Shown: one piece after another, positions 1 through 5,253 of the stretch | Layout of the letters: each line of letters opens with the position of its first letter | How positions within the stretch are numbered: position 1 is the first letter of the stretch | Origin: Omnitrophica bacterium GWA2_52_8 | Lineage (GTDB): Bacteria > Omnitrophota > Omnitrophia > Omnitrophales > Aquincolibacteriaceae | Direction of reading: 5' to 3' | Assembly (NCBI GenBank): GCA_001804025.1 | Contig: MHFC01000130.1 | Coordinates: 22,729 to 29,655, forward strand | Length of the DNA: 6,927 nt | Program-made: the position numbers and the translations under genes | The notes under the pieces: generated by a model | Database searches by the model: none | Seen by the model: the letters and a program-made list of their open reading frames with translations, nothing else | What the model was told of the DNA's origin: nothing

Positions 1-383
1 TCGAAAAAACCCGCTTTCGCAAGCAATTTCCGGATATGGCTTAAAAATACCGCCGGCTGAATGCCGTCGGGTTTCAGCAGATAATCGTCGGCCCCCATGC
101 GTTTGACTTCCTGTTCGATGCCCATATCAATGTAACCCGTAATGGCAACGGCCGGAGACCCCGGAAATTTTCTTTTGAAAAATTCCAAGACTTCGAGTCC
201 CGTCGTACGCGTCGAAAGCTTGAGGTCCACGACCGCAAGATGGATGCGGCGGCCCGAATCAATGACCTGCAGCGCCTCTTCGCCCGTCAAACAGGCACGC
301 ACCGTCATGTTCATTTCTTCCAGCTGTTCCTTGAGAAAATCGCAAATTTCCCCTTCATTATCGACCACAAGCGCCTCAAGCAT
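1..383 (-). CDS. Response regulator receiver protein (partial, C-terminal end off the window)
   Basis: The 127 visible residues form an almost complete CheY-type receiver domain, which accepts phosphate from a histidine kinase in the cytoplasm. Residues seen: acidic start LVVDNE with D8, phosphoacceptor D53 in VVDLKL, T82 in AITGY and K104-P105 in LLKPD. The usual second metal-binding Asp is replaced by Asn (N9), followed by E10. The ATG at 383 is supported by an AGGAGG nine bases upstream and by an 8 bp overlap with the end of the kinase gene, so the two are probably translationally coupled and this is a likely partner of that kinase. The frame is still open at base 1, so an output domain beyond the window cannot be excluded; the domain itself would end within a few residues. 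The receiver assignment is firm, the output unknown. Confidence 0.9.
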   Translation of the reverse strand, partial: MLEALVVDNEGEICDFLKEQLEEMNMTVRACLTGEEALQVIDSGRRIHLAVVDLKLSTRTTGLEVLEFFKRKFPGSPAVAITGYIDMGIEQEVKRMGADDYLLKPDGIQPAVFLSHIRKLLAKAGFF

Positions 384-2754
384 TTGCCGCCGCCTCCTGA
401 ATTATTTCAGGCATCGGAAGCTTGAGAATAAAAGTCGTTCCCGCGCCCGGTTTGCTTTCGGCCACGATAGAACCCTTATGGATGGATTCAATCATATGCT
501 TGACGATGTAAAGCCCCTGTCCCTGCCCGGCGGCCCCGATGCTGTTATCGGCTTTTTGTTTGGTCGAAAATCCCTGTTCCCAGATTTTCGGCAGAACCTC
601 GGGAGGAATGCCGGGCCCGTTATCGATAAATTCGATGCGCACCATGCGCCGGTCTTCCGTGTCCACATTCGCACGGATCACGATTTTGCGTTCACGCTGA
701 TTGCCCATGGCCTCGTAGGCATTTTTGATCAGGTTCAAAAAAACCTGCATGAGCTGGTCCTGATTGCCGAGGATGAGCAGGTTTGAACCGAAATCCAGAT
801 CAATCGTGCAGCCGCCAAGATTTTCTTCATAAGTCGAAAACCGCGCGGCCTCAATCGACTGACGGCAAAGAACGTACAAACTAAGGGCGCTTAACTCACC
901 TTTTGTATCGCGCAAAATATCGGTCAGCGTCCGGATCACGGCGTTGATACGCTGTGCCGAGCGCCCGGCCCGGCTCGCATCATCTTCGATCTGGAAGAGC
1001 AGCTTGTCGAGTTTTGTTTTTATATCGCCCGGCAGCAAGCCGGCATTTTCAGCGAGCAAATTTTTGAGCTTTATCATTTTATCTTTATAAATATCTTCGG
1101 ACCGGTAAATGACCGTCGAAAGCGGATTATTGACTTCGTGACCGATCGCCTTGGCCATCCCGACCATCGTCGCCTTCTTTTCGGCCACGATCAGCGACGC
1201 CTGGGCCACCTTGAGTTTGTCGTGAGCATGTTCCAGTTCGCTGTTAATTTCAGCCAAAAGCCGCGAGCGCTCGACCGCTTCATCGTACAAGCGCGCATTT
1301 TCAATCGCAATCGCCGACTCCTGCGCCAGGCTGTAAAACACATCCAGTTCTTCCTGGGTATAGGCCTCATCGGATTTTTTAGGGCCGAGCAGGAGCACAT
1401 TGCGCAGGCTCGCTTCGCGCTCGCCCGGTTCCATCTCCTTGCCCATTCCCGCTTCACTGATCCGGCGGCGCAAAAAACTCGGGACAATGACCTCCACCTT
1501 GTTTTCTTTTAAAAATTCGAGGACTTTAGCGACCACGGCCGCATTTTTCCCATTTCCCTGCAGATCCTCAAGCTGCGCCCGTTCCACCGGCCGGCCCCGC
1601 TCTTCAAGATATTTGATGACCGCGTCATCCGACCAGATGATTCTTGATAAATGCTCAACGCGTGCGCGCTCGCCCCGGCGCGCGCGCATAAAAAAACTTT
1701 TATTGTCGCGCGTCCGCAAATAAACCGCCGCGCTGGTGATCCGGCATTTGGTCACCAAAAACGCCACGATCCGGCGCGAAAGCCATTTCAGGCTTTGCAC
1801 CAGTGCAATCGCCTCGCTGGCCTGCGTTACAATCTCCGTAATTTTGAACTTTTTCTGAAATAAAAACCGGTCGGTGAGGTTGATAAGTAGATTTTTTATC
1901 GGCTCGTACAGGAAAATTGCAATCGCGACGCTCAACACGGTGGTTACCGGCATCGGGATTCTGAAATATCTCCCAATCACCCCCTGCGTGAGCGCCATCA
2001 CCCCCGCCCCCGCTACTGCCACCGCCGTAAACAGCCCGGTGAAGACAATCGTTTTGCGGATAATGAAATCCAGATCCCAAAGCCTGTAATGCAAGATTGC
2101 ATAAGCAATAAATGCAACGTAAAACGTAACGAGAAAATTAAATATTGGCGGTACGGGAATGTTATACCAAAGGAAATAATTAGTACTGCCGCCTGCATAA
2201 GCTATTAATGTTCCAATGGCGACAATTCGGAACTGATTTTTTCTAACTACGTTTCTTTCCAAATACGCACGCCTGAACAACAAAATATGTGCTATCACCA
2301 CGGTCGCAACAAAGTAAATCTGGAATATATGATAAAGCGGCCCCGGTATAGGCCACCAACGAAACCAATATCTTGGCACCACTTTTTCTATAAATAGCGG
2401 CGTCATGTCCAATAACAGATAACTAGCGCTGAACAAATAACAGGCCCGGATTAACAGGACAAATTTCTTGTTAATCCCCAAGTAAACGACCGTAAAATGT
2501 AAAAATGTTGATGGGATGACTATCGCACCCGCCATCAAAAAACGAGCCCAAAACAGAGCGCCGGAATAGCCGGGTGTAAACAACCACATAAAATAACCCC
2601 AAGACCAAAAAGCAACGCTGAGCGACCAAAACGCAAATATTTTATTTATTTTTCCGGCAGGATTTTTTAAATAAAGGAACACGGCAAGCGATAAGCACGA
2701 AATAGTATTGACTGCGCCTGTGAGCCCGCAAAACAATTGTACCGTTGACATCAT
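376..2754 (-). CDS. Membrane sensor histidine kinase: 7TM sensor, GAF, HisKA, HATPase
   Basis: A 792-residue inner-membrane sensor kinase. Residues 1-222 hold about seven hydrophobic segments (roughly 6-29, 38-58, 68-92, 98-117, 138-160, 174-194, 203-222), like the 7TM N-terminal region of histidine kinases. Two more segments (about 235-256, 267-287) lead to the DRFLFQKKF linker. A GAF-like domain covers about 307-490, ending in AQESAIAIENARLYDE, then a coiled coil (about 490-530). The H-box has H539 in IGHEVNNPL. The ATPase has N-box NLIKNAYEA (N674, N678), DNGPGIPP (D711), EQGFSTK, GQGQGLYIV (G743-G747) and GTTFILKLP. All catalytic motifs are intact, so it should autophosphorylate. It starts 6 bp after the methyltransferase stop with only a weak purine-rich RBS; an ATGATG leaves the first or second Met possible. 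Base composition changes near residue 222, suggesting a chimeric origin. The ligand is unknown; the neighbouring methyltransferase suggests a methylated small molecule (inference). Confidence 0.95.
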   Translation of the reverse strand: MMSTVQLFCGLTGAVNTISCLSLAVFLYLKNPAGKINKIFAFWSLSVAFWSWGYFMWLFTPGYSGALFWARFLMAGAIVIPSTFLHFTVVYLGINKKFVLLIRACYLFSASYLLLDMTPLFIEKVVPRYWFRWWPIPGPLYHIFQIYFVATVVIAHILLFRRAYLERNVVRKNQFRIVAIGTLIAYAGGSTNYFLWYNIPVPPIFNFLVTFYVAFIAYAILHYRLWDLDFIIRKTIVFTGLFTAVAVAGAGVMALTQGVIGRYFRIPMPVTTVLSVAIAIFLYEPIKNLLINLTDRFLFQKKFKITEIVTQASEAIALVQSLKWLSRRIVAFLVTKCRITSAAVYLRTRDNKSFFMRARRGERARVEHLSRIIWSDDAVIKYLEERGRPVERAQLEDLQGNGKNAAVVAKVLEFLKENKVEVIVPSFLRRRISEAGMGKEMEPGEREASLRNVLLLGPKKSDEAYTQEELDVFYSLAQESAIAIENARLYDEAVERSRLLAEINSELEHAHDKLKVAQASLIVAEKKATMVGMAKAIGHEVNNPLSTVIYRSEDIYKDKMIKLKNLLAENAGLLPGDIKTKLDKLLFQIEDDASRAGRSAQRINAVIRTLTDILRDTKGELSALSLYVLCRQSIEAARFSTYEENLGGCTIDLDFGSNLLILGNQDQLMQVFLNLIKNAYEAMGNQRERKIVIRANVDTEDRRMVRIEFIDNGPGIPPEVLPKIWEQGFSTKQKADNSIGAAGQGQGLYIVKHMIESIHKGSIVAESKPGAGTTFILKLPMPEIIQEAAANA
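393..398 (-). promoter_or_regulatory. Ribosome binding site inside the kinase gene
   Basis: Minus strand AGGAGG, nine bases before the ATG at 383. It lies inside the last codons of the kinase gene and decides the start of the downstream receiver gene, indicating coupled translation. Confidence 0.8.
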
Positions 2755-2760
2755 TTTCTT

Positions 2761-3744
2761 TTAAGCCCTGGCAATAATGTATTGCATGACCCCTTGTTGT
2801 TCGTAAGCAAATGTTAATTGAGACTTGTCAAATCCGGCATCCAGAAATATCCGCCTAAAATTATCATCGTCCCGGTAGATCAATTCCCAGTCCGCAACCC
2901 ACTCCATAAAATAGATCGATGGATTACTGAACTTATCGCGGACATCTGAGATTGCCAAAGTCCCGCCTTTTTTCAGAAGCTTTTTTAAGTTTGATACCAG
3001 CCGCACAGCCACTCTGTAATCCAGGTAATCAAAAAGCCCGGTAGAATAAATAAGGTCGTATTTTTGAGGAATTTTGGCTTCAATATCCTTAATTAAAGCC
3101 ATTCGAACAGCATTTTCCCTGAAATAATGTAACTGCGGGTATCGGCTGTTAAGCTTTTTTGCATAATCAATGGCGTGTTGGTCCGCGTCATAACAATGGA
3201 CTTCCCCTTCGGTTCCCTGGAATTCGTGACCAGCGTAGACTTCATGCAGATCACGGCAGGGTCCAGATGCGAGATCCAGAAGATAATACTTTTGGCTTTT
3301 CGCATCTCGAATGGCTTCTGCAATCAACCTTTTAAAATCCTCCTTTCGATTTCTAACGGCAACACAGATGGTTGACATCTGAAAATAATTGTCGTAAAGG
3401 CGGTCAAACCCTATGGAAACAGGATCGTTTTGATAGATCATATCAATAATTTCAAAATCACCGGCATAACCATAGGGCTTTCCCAAACTATGCTGCAAAT
3501 ATTTACCGGCAACGAAGTCGGCCCTGAACCGCTCAACGAACAATCGTTTGAGTTTGTAAACTTTTTCTTCCTTTCCATGGGCTGAATTTTCTTTTTCAAA
3601 TAACATCAACTCTCTGAAAATACCATTGATTTCCTGATTGAATTCGCTTTGAAAGCGCCCCCACTCGTGAGGATTTTTTTTGAGGCTCGCTTTTATTTCG
3701 GCAACCCGTCTTTTATAATCCCGTACTTTTGATCTAAAGGTCAT
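2761..3744 (-). CDS. Class I SAM-dependent methyltransferase, possibly a PhcB-like signal synthase
   Basis: The 327-residue protein has a Rossmann methyltransferase fold at about 150-270. Motif I is LLDLASGPCRD (155-165, binds SAM), the acidic motif II is CYDADQ (184-189, contacts SAM ribose), motif IV is YDLIYSTGLFDYL (229-241), and LKKGGTLAISDV follows. The N-terminal 90 residues are charged and helical, followed by PYGYAGDFEIIDMIY (90-104). This arrangement reminds me of proteins annotated as 3-hydroxypalmitate methyl ester synthases (PhcB-like), but I recall that from memory and cannot align it. No membrane segment or signal peptide is seen, so it is probably cytoplasmic. It is the second gene of a regulator-methyltransferase-kinase-regulator operon, which favours a signalling role over general metabolism. 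The start at 3744 has only a weak GAGAG-type RBS. GC is about 43%, lower than the amt genes. Family confident; substrate not. Confidence 0.88.
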   Translation of the reverse strand: MTFRSKVRDYKRRVAEIKASLKKNPHEWGRFQSEFNQEINGIFRELMLFEKENSAHGKEEKVYKLKRLFVERFRADFVAGKYLQHSLGKPYGYAGDFEIIDMIYQNDPVSIGFDRLYDNYFQMSTICVAVRNRKEDFKRLIAEAIRDAKSQKYYLLDLASGPCRDLHEVYAGHEFQGTEGEVHCYDADQHAIDYAKKLNSRYPQLHYFRENAVRMALIKDIEAKIPQKYDLIYSTGLFDYLDYRVAVRLVSNLKKLLKKGGTLAISDVRDKFSNPSIYFMEWVADWELIYRDDDNFRRIFLDAGFDKSQLTFAYEQQGVMQYIIARA

Positions 3745-3775
3745 AGTGCTCTCGCCACCCGCATATTGTGTTTAA

Positions 3776-4150
3776 TTAAGCTTCCGGCATGGATTTCTTG
3801 ACCGCCAAAAGAATTTCCTGAATATCAAAAGGCTTATGAAAATAACCGGCAGGATTAAATTCCTTTGCCTTTTTTTCGGTGTTTGTATCGGCATACCCTG
3901 TTACGAATATAATTTTAAAATCAGGATTCTTTGAAATCTTCCTGATGCGCTGGACGGTTTCGACGCCATTGATACCTGGCATACGGATATCACAAATAAT
4001 GAGGCCAAAACTCTCCTCGGTTGCGATAATCTCTGCATCCAGACCGTTTCTGGCGGTATAAGTCTCATAACCGCTCTTTTCCAGCATATTCACAAACGTT
4101 CGCGTCAATATCTCTTCATCATCAACAATCAGAATTTTCTTCTTTGCCAT
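3776..4150 (-). CDS. Single-domain response regulator (CheY-like)
   Basis: The 124-residue protein is one receiver domain with nothing attached. All phosphorylation residues are present: D10 and D11 (KILIVDDEE), phosphoacceptor D54 in LIICDIRMPG, T84 in FVTGYAD, K106 in FHKPF. Without an output domain it must act through protein contacts or as a phosphorelay intermediate. It is the first gene of the minus-strand operon, 31 bp before the methyltransferase, so it is a likely partner of the 7TM kinase. The start is set by AAGGA eight bases upstream. A possible sigma-54 element lies about 40 bp upstream of the ATG. GC is about 41%, matching the methyltransferase and the sensor half of the kinase, not the kinase core. 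Confidence 0.95.
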   Translation of the reverse strand: MAKKKILIVDDEEILTRTFVNMLEKSGYETYTARNGLDAEIIATEESFGLIICDIRMPGINGVETVQRIRKISKNPDFKIIFVTGYADTNTEKKAKEFNPAGYFHKPFDIQEILLAVKKSMPEA

Positions 4151-4158
4151 GGCGTAAT

Positions 4159-4163
4159 TCCTT
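4159..4163 (-). promoter_or_regulatory. Ribosome binding site of the first regulator gene
   Basis: Minus strand AAGGA, eight bases before the ATG at 4150. It is the only recognisable SD in the minus-strand leader and fixes the start. Confidence 0.7.
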
Positions 4164-4185
4164 TTCCGGTCGATTCAGACTTCTG

Positions 4186-4201
4186 TTCAACTGCTGTGCC
4201 A
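4186..4201 (-). promoter_or_regulatory. Possible sigma-54 promoter of the signalling operon
   Basis: Minus strand TGGCACAGCAGTTGAA. The -24 half TGGCAC is perfect and TTGA sits at exactly the spacing of the -12 TTGC, but the conserved final C is A. Transcription would begin near 4175, leaving about 25 bases before the ATG. If real, an AAA+ enhancer-binding protein is required. The -12 mismatch keeps this tentative; no better sigma-70 promoter was seen. Confidence 0.35.
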
Positions 4202-4563
4202 AATATCACTTTTGCCGTTAGCCAAAAAATTCGGCGGAGCGATAATAATTGCTGAAACTTTGCGCTTAAAATCCAAAGAGCTTTTGAGAAGATCTGGCAT
4301 TGTATATCGACCGATCCTGACAACGGTTAAACCAGATTTATTGCAAGCTCATGTTTTACAATGAGTTATGCGGATAAACTACGGGAATATCGGCCAACAT
4401 TCAACTCCTTTTAAATCTTGGAGTTACAGCCGGGTTGCCACGGGCAGCGTTACGCGGTCCCTGTAAATGCGAAGTTTTCTGCCACATGCATAATTCATTT
4501 CACCGAATTGTTGAGCCTCAGCTAACCGTAGACACGGGAAGGGTTTTAAGAGTTTAGGGATTG
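4202..4563. other. Intergenic region without a supported gene
   Basis: About 38% GC in its left part. I see no RNA gene and no domain-bearing frame. The only small frame with a good SD is on the minus strand at 4400-4356: AAGGAG, four bases, then ATG and 14 codons ending in TAA. It is too short to call. A GTTACAG at 4424-4430 is inverted at 4942-4948 around the hairpin array, but seven bases is weak evidence for terminal repeats. Confidence 0.5.
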
Positions 4564-4575
4564 TGAGGCTTGGGT

Positions 4576-4590
4576 CGGGCTGAAAGCCCG
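4576..4590 (+). repeat. Hairpin 1, REP-like GC stem
   Basis: CGGGC-TGAAA-GCCCG, 5 bp stem with a 5-base loop. The same CGGGC/GCCCG pair recurs around a 7-base spacer at 4676-4692. TGAGG (4564-4568) and CCTCA (4597-4601) can form an outer stem around it. Confidence 0.6.
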
Positions 4591-4689
4591 CTAGTACCTC
4601 ATGACACTTGAAATTGGGGGCAAGCAATTTCAAGTGTCGTCGTGTACAGTACCGCCTACCCCCAAAATCAAATGTCGGGCGGTACTAGC
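4590..4689 (+). repeat. Competing stems around hairpin 2
   Basis: GCTAGTACC (4590-4598) pairs with GGTACTAGC (4681-4689), 9 bp, enclosing hairpin 2. AGTACCGCC (4648-4656) pairs with GGCGGTACT (4678-4686), also 9 bp. Both use 4681-4686, so only one can form at a time. This is the geometry of a two-state RNA switch, or of decayed nested inverted repeats. Confidence 0.6.
4603..4638 (+). repeat. Hairpin 2, 14 bp perfect stem
   Basis: GACACTTGAAATTG (4603-4616) pairs perfectly with 4625-4638 across an 8-base loop GGGGCAAG. It extends by a T-G and an A-T pair. No T-run follows, so it is not an intrinsic terminator. Confidence 0.85.
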
Positions 4690-4691
4690 CC

Positions 4692-4718
4692 GCATTTCTC
4701 ATCACCAATGAGAAATGC
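4692..4718 (+). repeat. Hairpin 3, 11 bp perfect stem
   Basis: GCATTTCTCAT, loop CACCA, ATGAGAAATGC. The core TTTCTCAT/ATGAGAAA and a CACC loop are shared with hairpin 7, so the two may be paralogous copies differing by an inner CGATT/AATCG insertion. Confidence 0.85.
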
Positions 4719-4733
4719 CCTCGCGGAGGCTGT

Positions 4734-4761
4734 GGTGCAAATGGGTTTTTTCATTTGTACC
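4734..4761 (+). repeat. Hairpin 4, 10 bp stem with one wobble
   Basis: GGTGCAAATG (4734-4743) pairs with CATTTGTACC (4752-4761) over the loop GGTTTTTT. The single imperfect pair is G4737-T4758, a G-U in plus-strand RNA. It is followed by ACCCCAGGGGT (4759-4769), a further small palindrome. Confidence 0.75.
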
Positions 4762-4773
4762 CCAGGGGTTGTC

Positions 4774-4804
4774 TTTTGCGCCCTGTTAAAACGCGGGCGC
4801 AAAA
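4774..4804 (+). repeat. Hairpin 5, 10 bp perfect stem
   Basis: TTTTGCGCCC (4774-4783) pairs with GGGCGCAAAA (4795-4804) over an 11-base loop. GGGGTTG (4765-4771) and CAACCCC (4814-4820) could close a stem around it, but only by disrupting hairpin 6. Confidence 0.85.
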
Positions 4805-4832
4805 CTTTGGATGCAACCCCATGCGTCCAAAG
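4805..4832 (+). repeat. Hairpin 6, 11 bp stem with one wobble
   Basis: CTTTGGATGCA (4805-4815), loop ACCCCA, TGCGTCCAAAG (4822-4832). The imperfect pair T4812-G4825 is U-G in plus-strand RNA. It abuts hairpins 5 and 7 directly. Confidence 0.8.
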
Positions 4833-4871
4833 CGGTTTTCTCATCGATTCACCTAATCGATGAGAAAACCG
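4833..4871 (+). repeat. Hairpin 7, 17 bp perfect stem
   Basis: CGGTTTTCTCATCGATT (4833-4849) pairs perfectly with 4855-4871 around the loop CACCT. It is the longest stem in the window. Read on the minus strand, the loop AGGTG resembles an SD seven bases before an ATG at 4844 that opens a 58-codon frame ending at 4668. Confidence 0.9.
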
Positions 4872-4893
4872 GACTAGCCCCCGAAAGGAAGGC

Positions 4894-5103
4894 TGAGATG
4901 GAAAGACATACGCCGTTATGCATTAGCTGTCGCATGGTTGACTGTAACATTTACTTTTTTGGCCAAATGACGCAAAAGTTAAAACTTTTATTCCTTATCC
5001 ATCGGCAGATACGTTTTTAAATTCAAATGACATTTTTGTCTAGTTGGCGGCAGCCTTTATATTACAATTTTGTACATCGATCAATATGACCGCCTGTCTG
5101 TCT
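4894..5103. other. AT-rich intergenic stretch upstream of amt
   Basis: No gene is supported here. It contains the inverted repeat at 4974-4989 and a small GACA-T5-GTC palindrome near 5029-5040. This is where enhancer sites for a sigma-54 activator would be expected, but I found no good match to the NtrC dyad (GCAC, five bases, GTGC). Confidence 0.5.
4974..4989. repeat. Short perfect inverted repeat
   Basis: AAAAGTT-AA-AACTTTT, 7 bp arms. It is AT-only except for one pair and has a 2-base loop, so an operator half-site pair is more likely than a terminator. Function unknown. Confidence 0.4.
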
Positions 5104-5120
5104 CTATAGCGGGCCTATAG
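5104..5120. promoter_or_regulatory. Possible operator next to the amt promoter
   Basis: CTATAG-CGGGC-CTATAG: two identical self-complementary hexamers 11 bp apart, about one helical turn, ending nine bases before the -24 box. A dimeric regulator site is plausible. No known consensus is recognised. Confidence 0.3.
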
Positions 5121-5129
5121 TATCCGACC

Positions 5130-5145
5130 TGGCACGCGTTATGCA
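5130..5145 (+). promoter_or_regulatory. Sigma-54 promoter of amt-glnK
   Basis: TGGCACGCGTTATGCA matches the -24/-12 consensus TGGCACG-N4-TTGCA at all but one conserved position (A for the first T of the -12 box), with correct spacing. Transcription should begin near 5156, giving a leader of about 98 bases. Nitrogen-regulated amt-glnK operons are classically sigma-54/NtrC dependent, which fits. Confidence 0.85.
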
Positions 5146-5172
5146 TTCCCCCGCCTATCCATGATCTGCTAA

Positions 5173-5191
5173 ACCGGAAATTGTTCCCGGT
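5173..5191 (+). other. Leader hairpin A
   Basis: ACCGG (5173-5177) pairs with CCGGT (5187-5191) over a 9-base loop in the amt leader. Its arms share CCGG with hairpin B, so they could pair alternatively. No T-run follows. Confidence 0.4.
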
Positions 5192-5208
5192 AAGAGTTTG
5201 ATTCATGA

Positions 5209-5227
5209 CCCGGATATTCCGTCCGGG
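5209..5227 (+). other. Leader hairpin B just upstream of the amt RBS
   Basis: CCCGGA (5209-5214) pairs with TCCGGG (5222-5227) over the loop TATTCCG. It ends ten bases before the SD, so it leaves the RBS free but could affect mRNA stability or initiation. Confidence 0.45.
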
Positions 5228-5237
5228 AAGAAAGGAA

Positions 5238-5243
5238 AAGGAG
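5238..5243 (+). promoter_or_regulatory. Ribosome binding site of amt
   Basis: AAGGAG, ten bases before the ATG at 5254, in a purine-rich tract. It supports this start over the in-frame Met six codons in. Confidence 0.7.
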
Positions 5244-5253
5244 AAAATCGAAT

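Larger units (their letters stand above)
2090..4150. other. Low-GC block with a sharp edge inside the kinase gene
   Basis: By hand count, 2101-2760 is about 41% GC, 2761-3360 about 43%, and 3781-4140 about 41%. In contrast 1381-2040 is about 55%, 1-240 about 51%, and a sample of the amt gene (5701-5940) about 60%. The change falls near 2090, residue 222 of the kinase, where the 7TM sensor ends. Amt is also a membrane protein but GC-rich, so hydrophobic codons alone do not explain the drop. The right edge is unclear because the intergenic DNA is also AT-rich. Confidence 0.6.
4564..4893 (+). other. Array of consecutive hairpins: candidate structured RNA or palindromic element
   Basis: At least seven hairpins lie in about 300 bases between divergent genes, listed individually below. 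Three of them (4774-4804, 4805-4832, 4833-4871) abut with no spacer. The motif GCTAGTACC at 4590-4598 recurs inverted at 4681-4689 and, as GGACTAGC, at 4871-4878, framing the array. Two sets of alternative pairings exist. The imperfect pairs noted (4737-4758, 4812-4825, 4602-4639, 4657-4677) are G-T on the plus strand, so they would pair as G-U in a plus-strand RNA but mismatch in a minus-strand one. No clear promoter or terminator was found, and no transposase gene is present. A MITE/REP-like palindromic element is the main alternative to an RNA. Confidence 0.55.

Noticed and set aside
4398..4517. Integron attC-like pair ATTCAAC and GTTGAGC about 110 bp apart
   Set aside because: Only the core GTTGA bases are complementary, no inner L boxes are seen, and there is no integrase or cassette structure.
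4424..4633. 69-codon minus-strand frame in the intergenic region
   Set aside because: No SD, no recognisable domain, and it starts inside hairpin 2 and runs through hairpin 1. Most likely a chance frame.
4564..4893. CRISPR array or retron msr-msd
   Set aside because: There are no regularly spaced identical direct repeats and no cas or reverse transcriptase gene nearby.
4940..4960. Possible terminator GTAA-CAT-TTAC followed by six T
   Set aside because: The stem is only 4 bp and AT-rich, too weak for an intrinsic terminator.
4811..5020. 69-codon plus-strand frame across hairpins 6 and 7
   Set aside because: Its codons are dictated by palindromes, it has no convincing RBS, and no domain is visible.
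4914..5147. 11 bp direct repeat CGTTATGCATT at 4914-4924 and 5137-5147
   Set aside because: It includes the amt -12 box, but the upstream copy lacks a -24 element, and 11-mers repeating once in about 7 kb are expected by chance.
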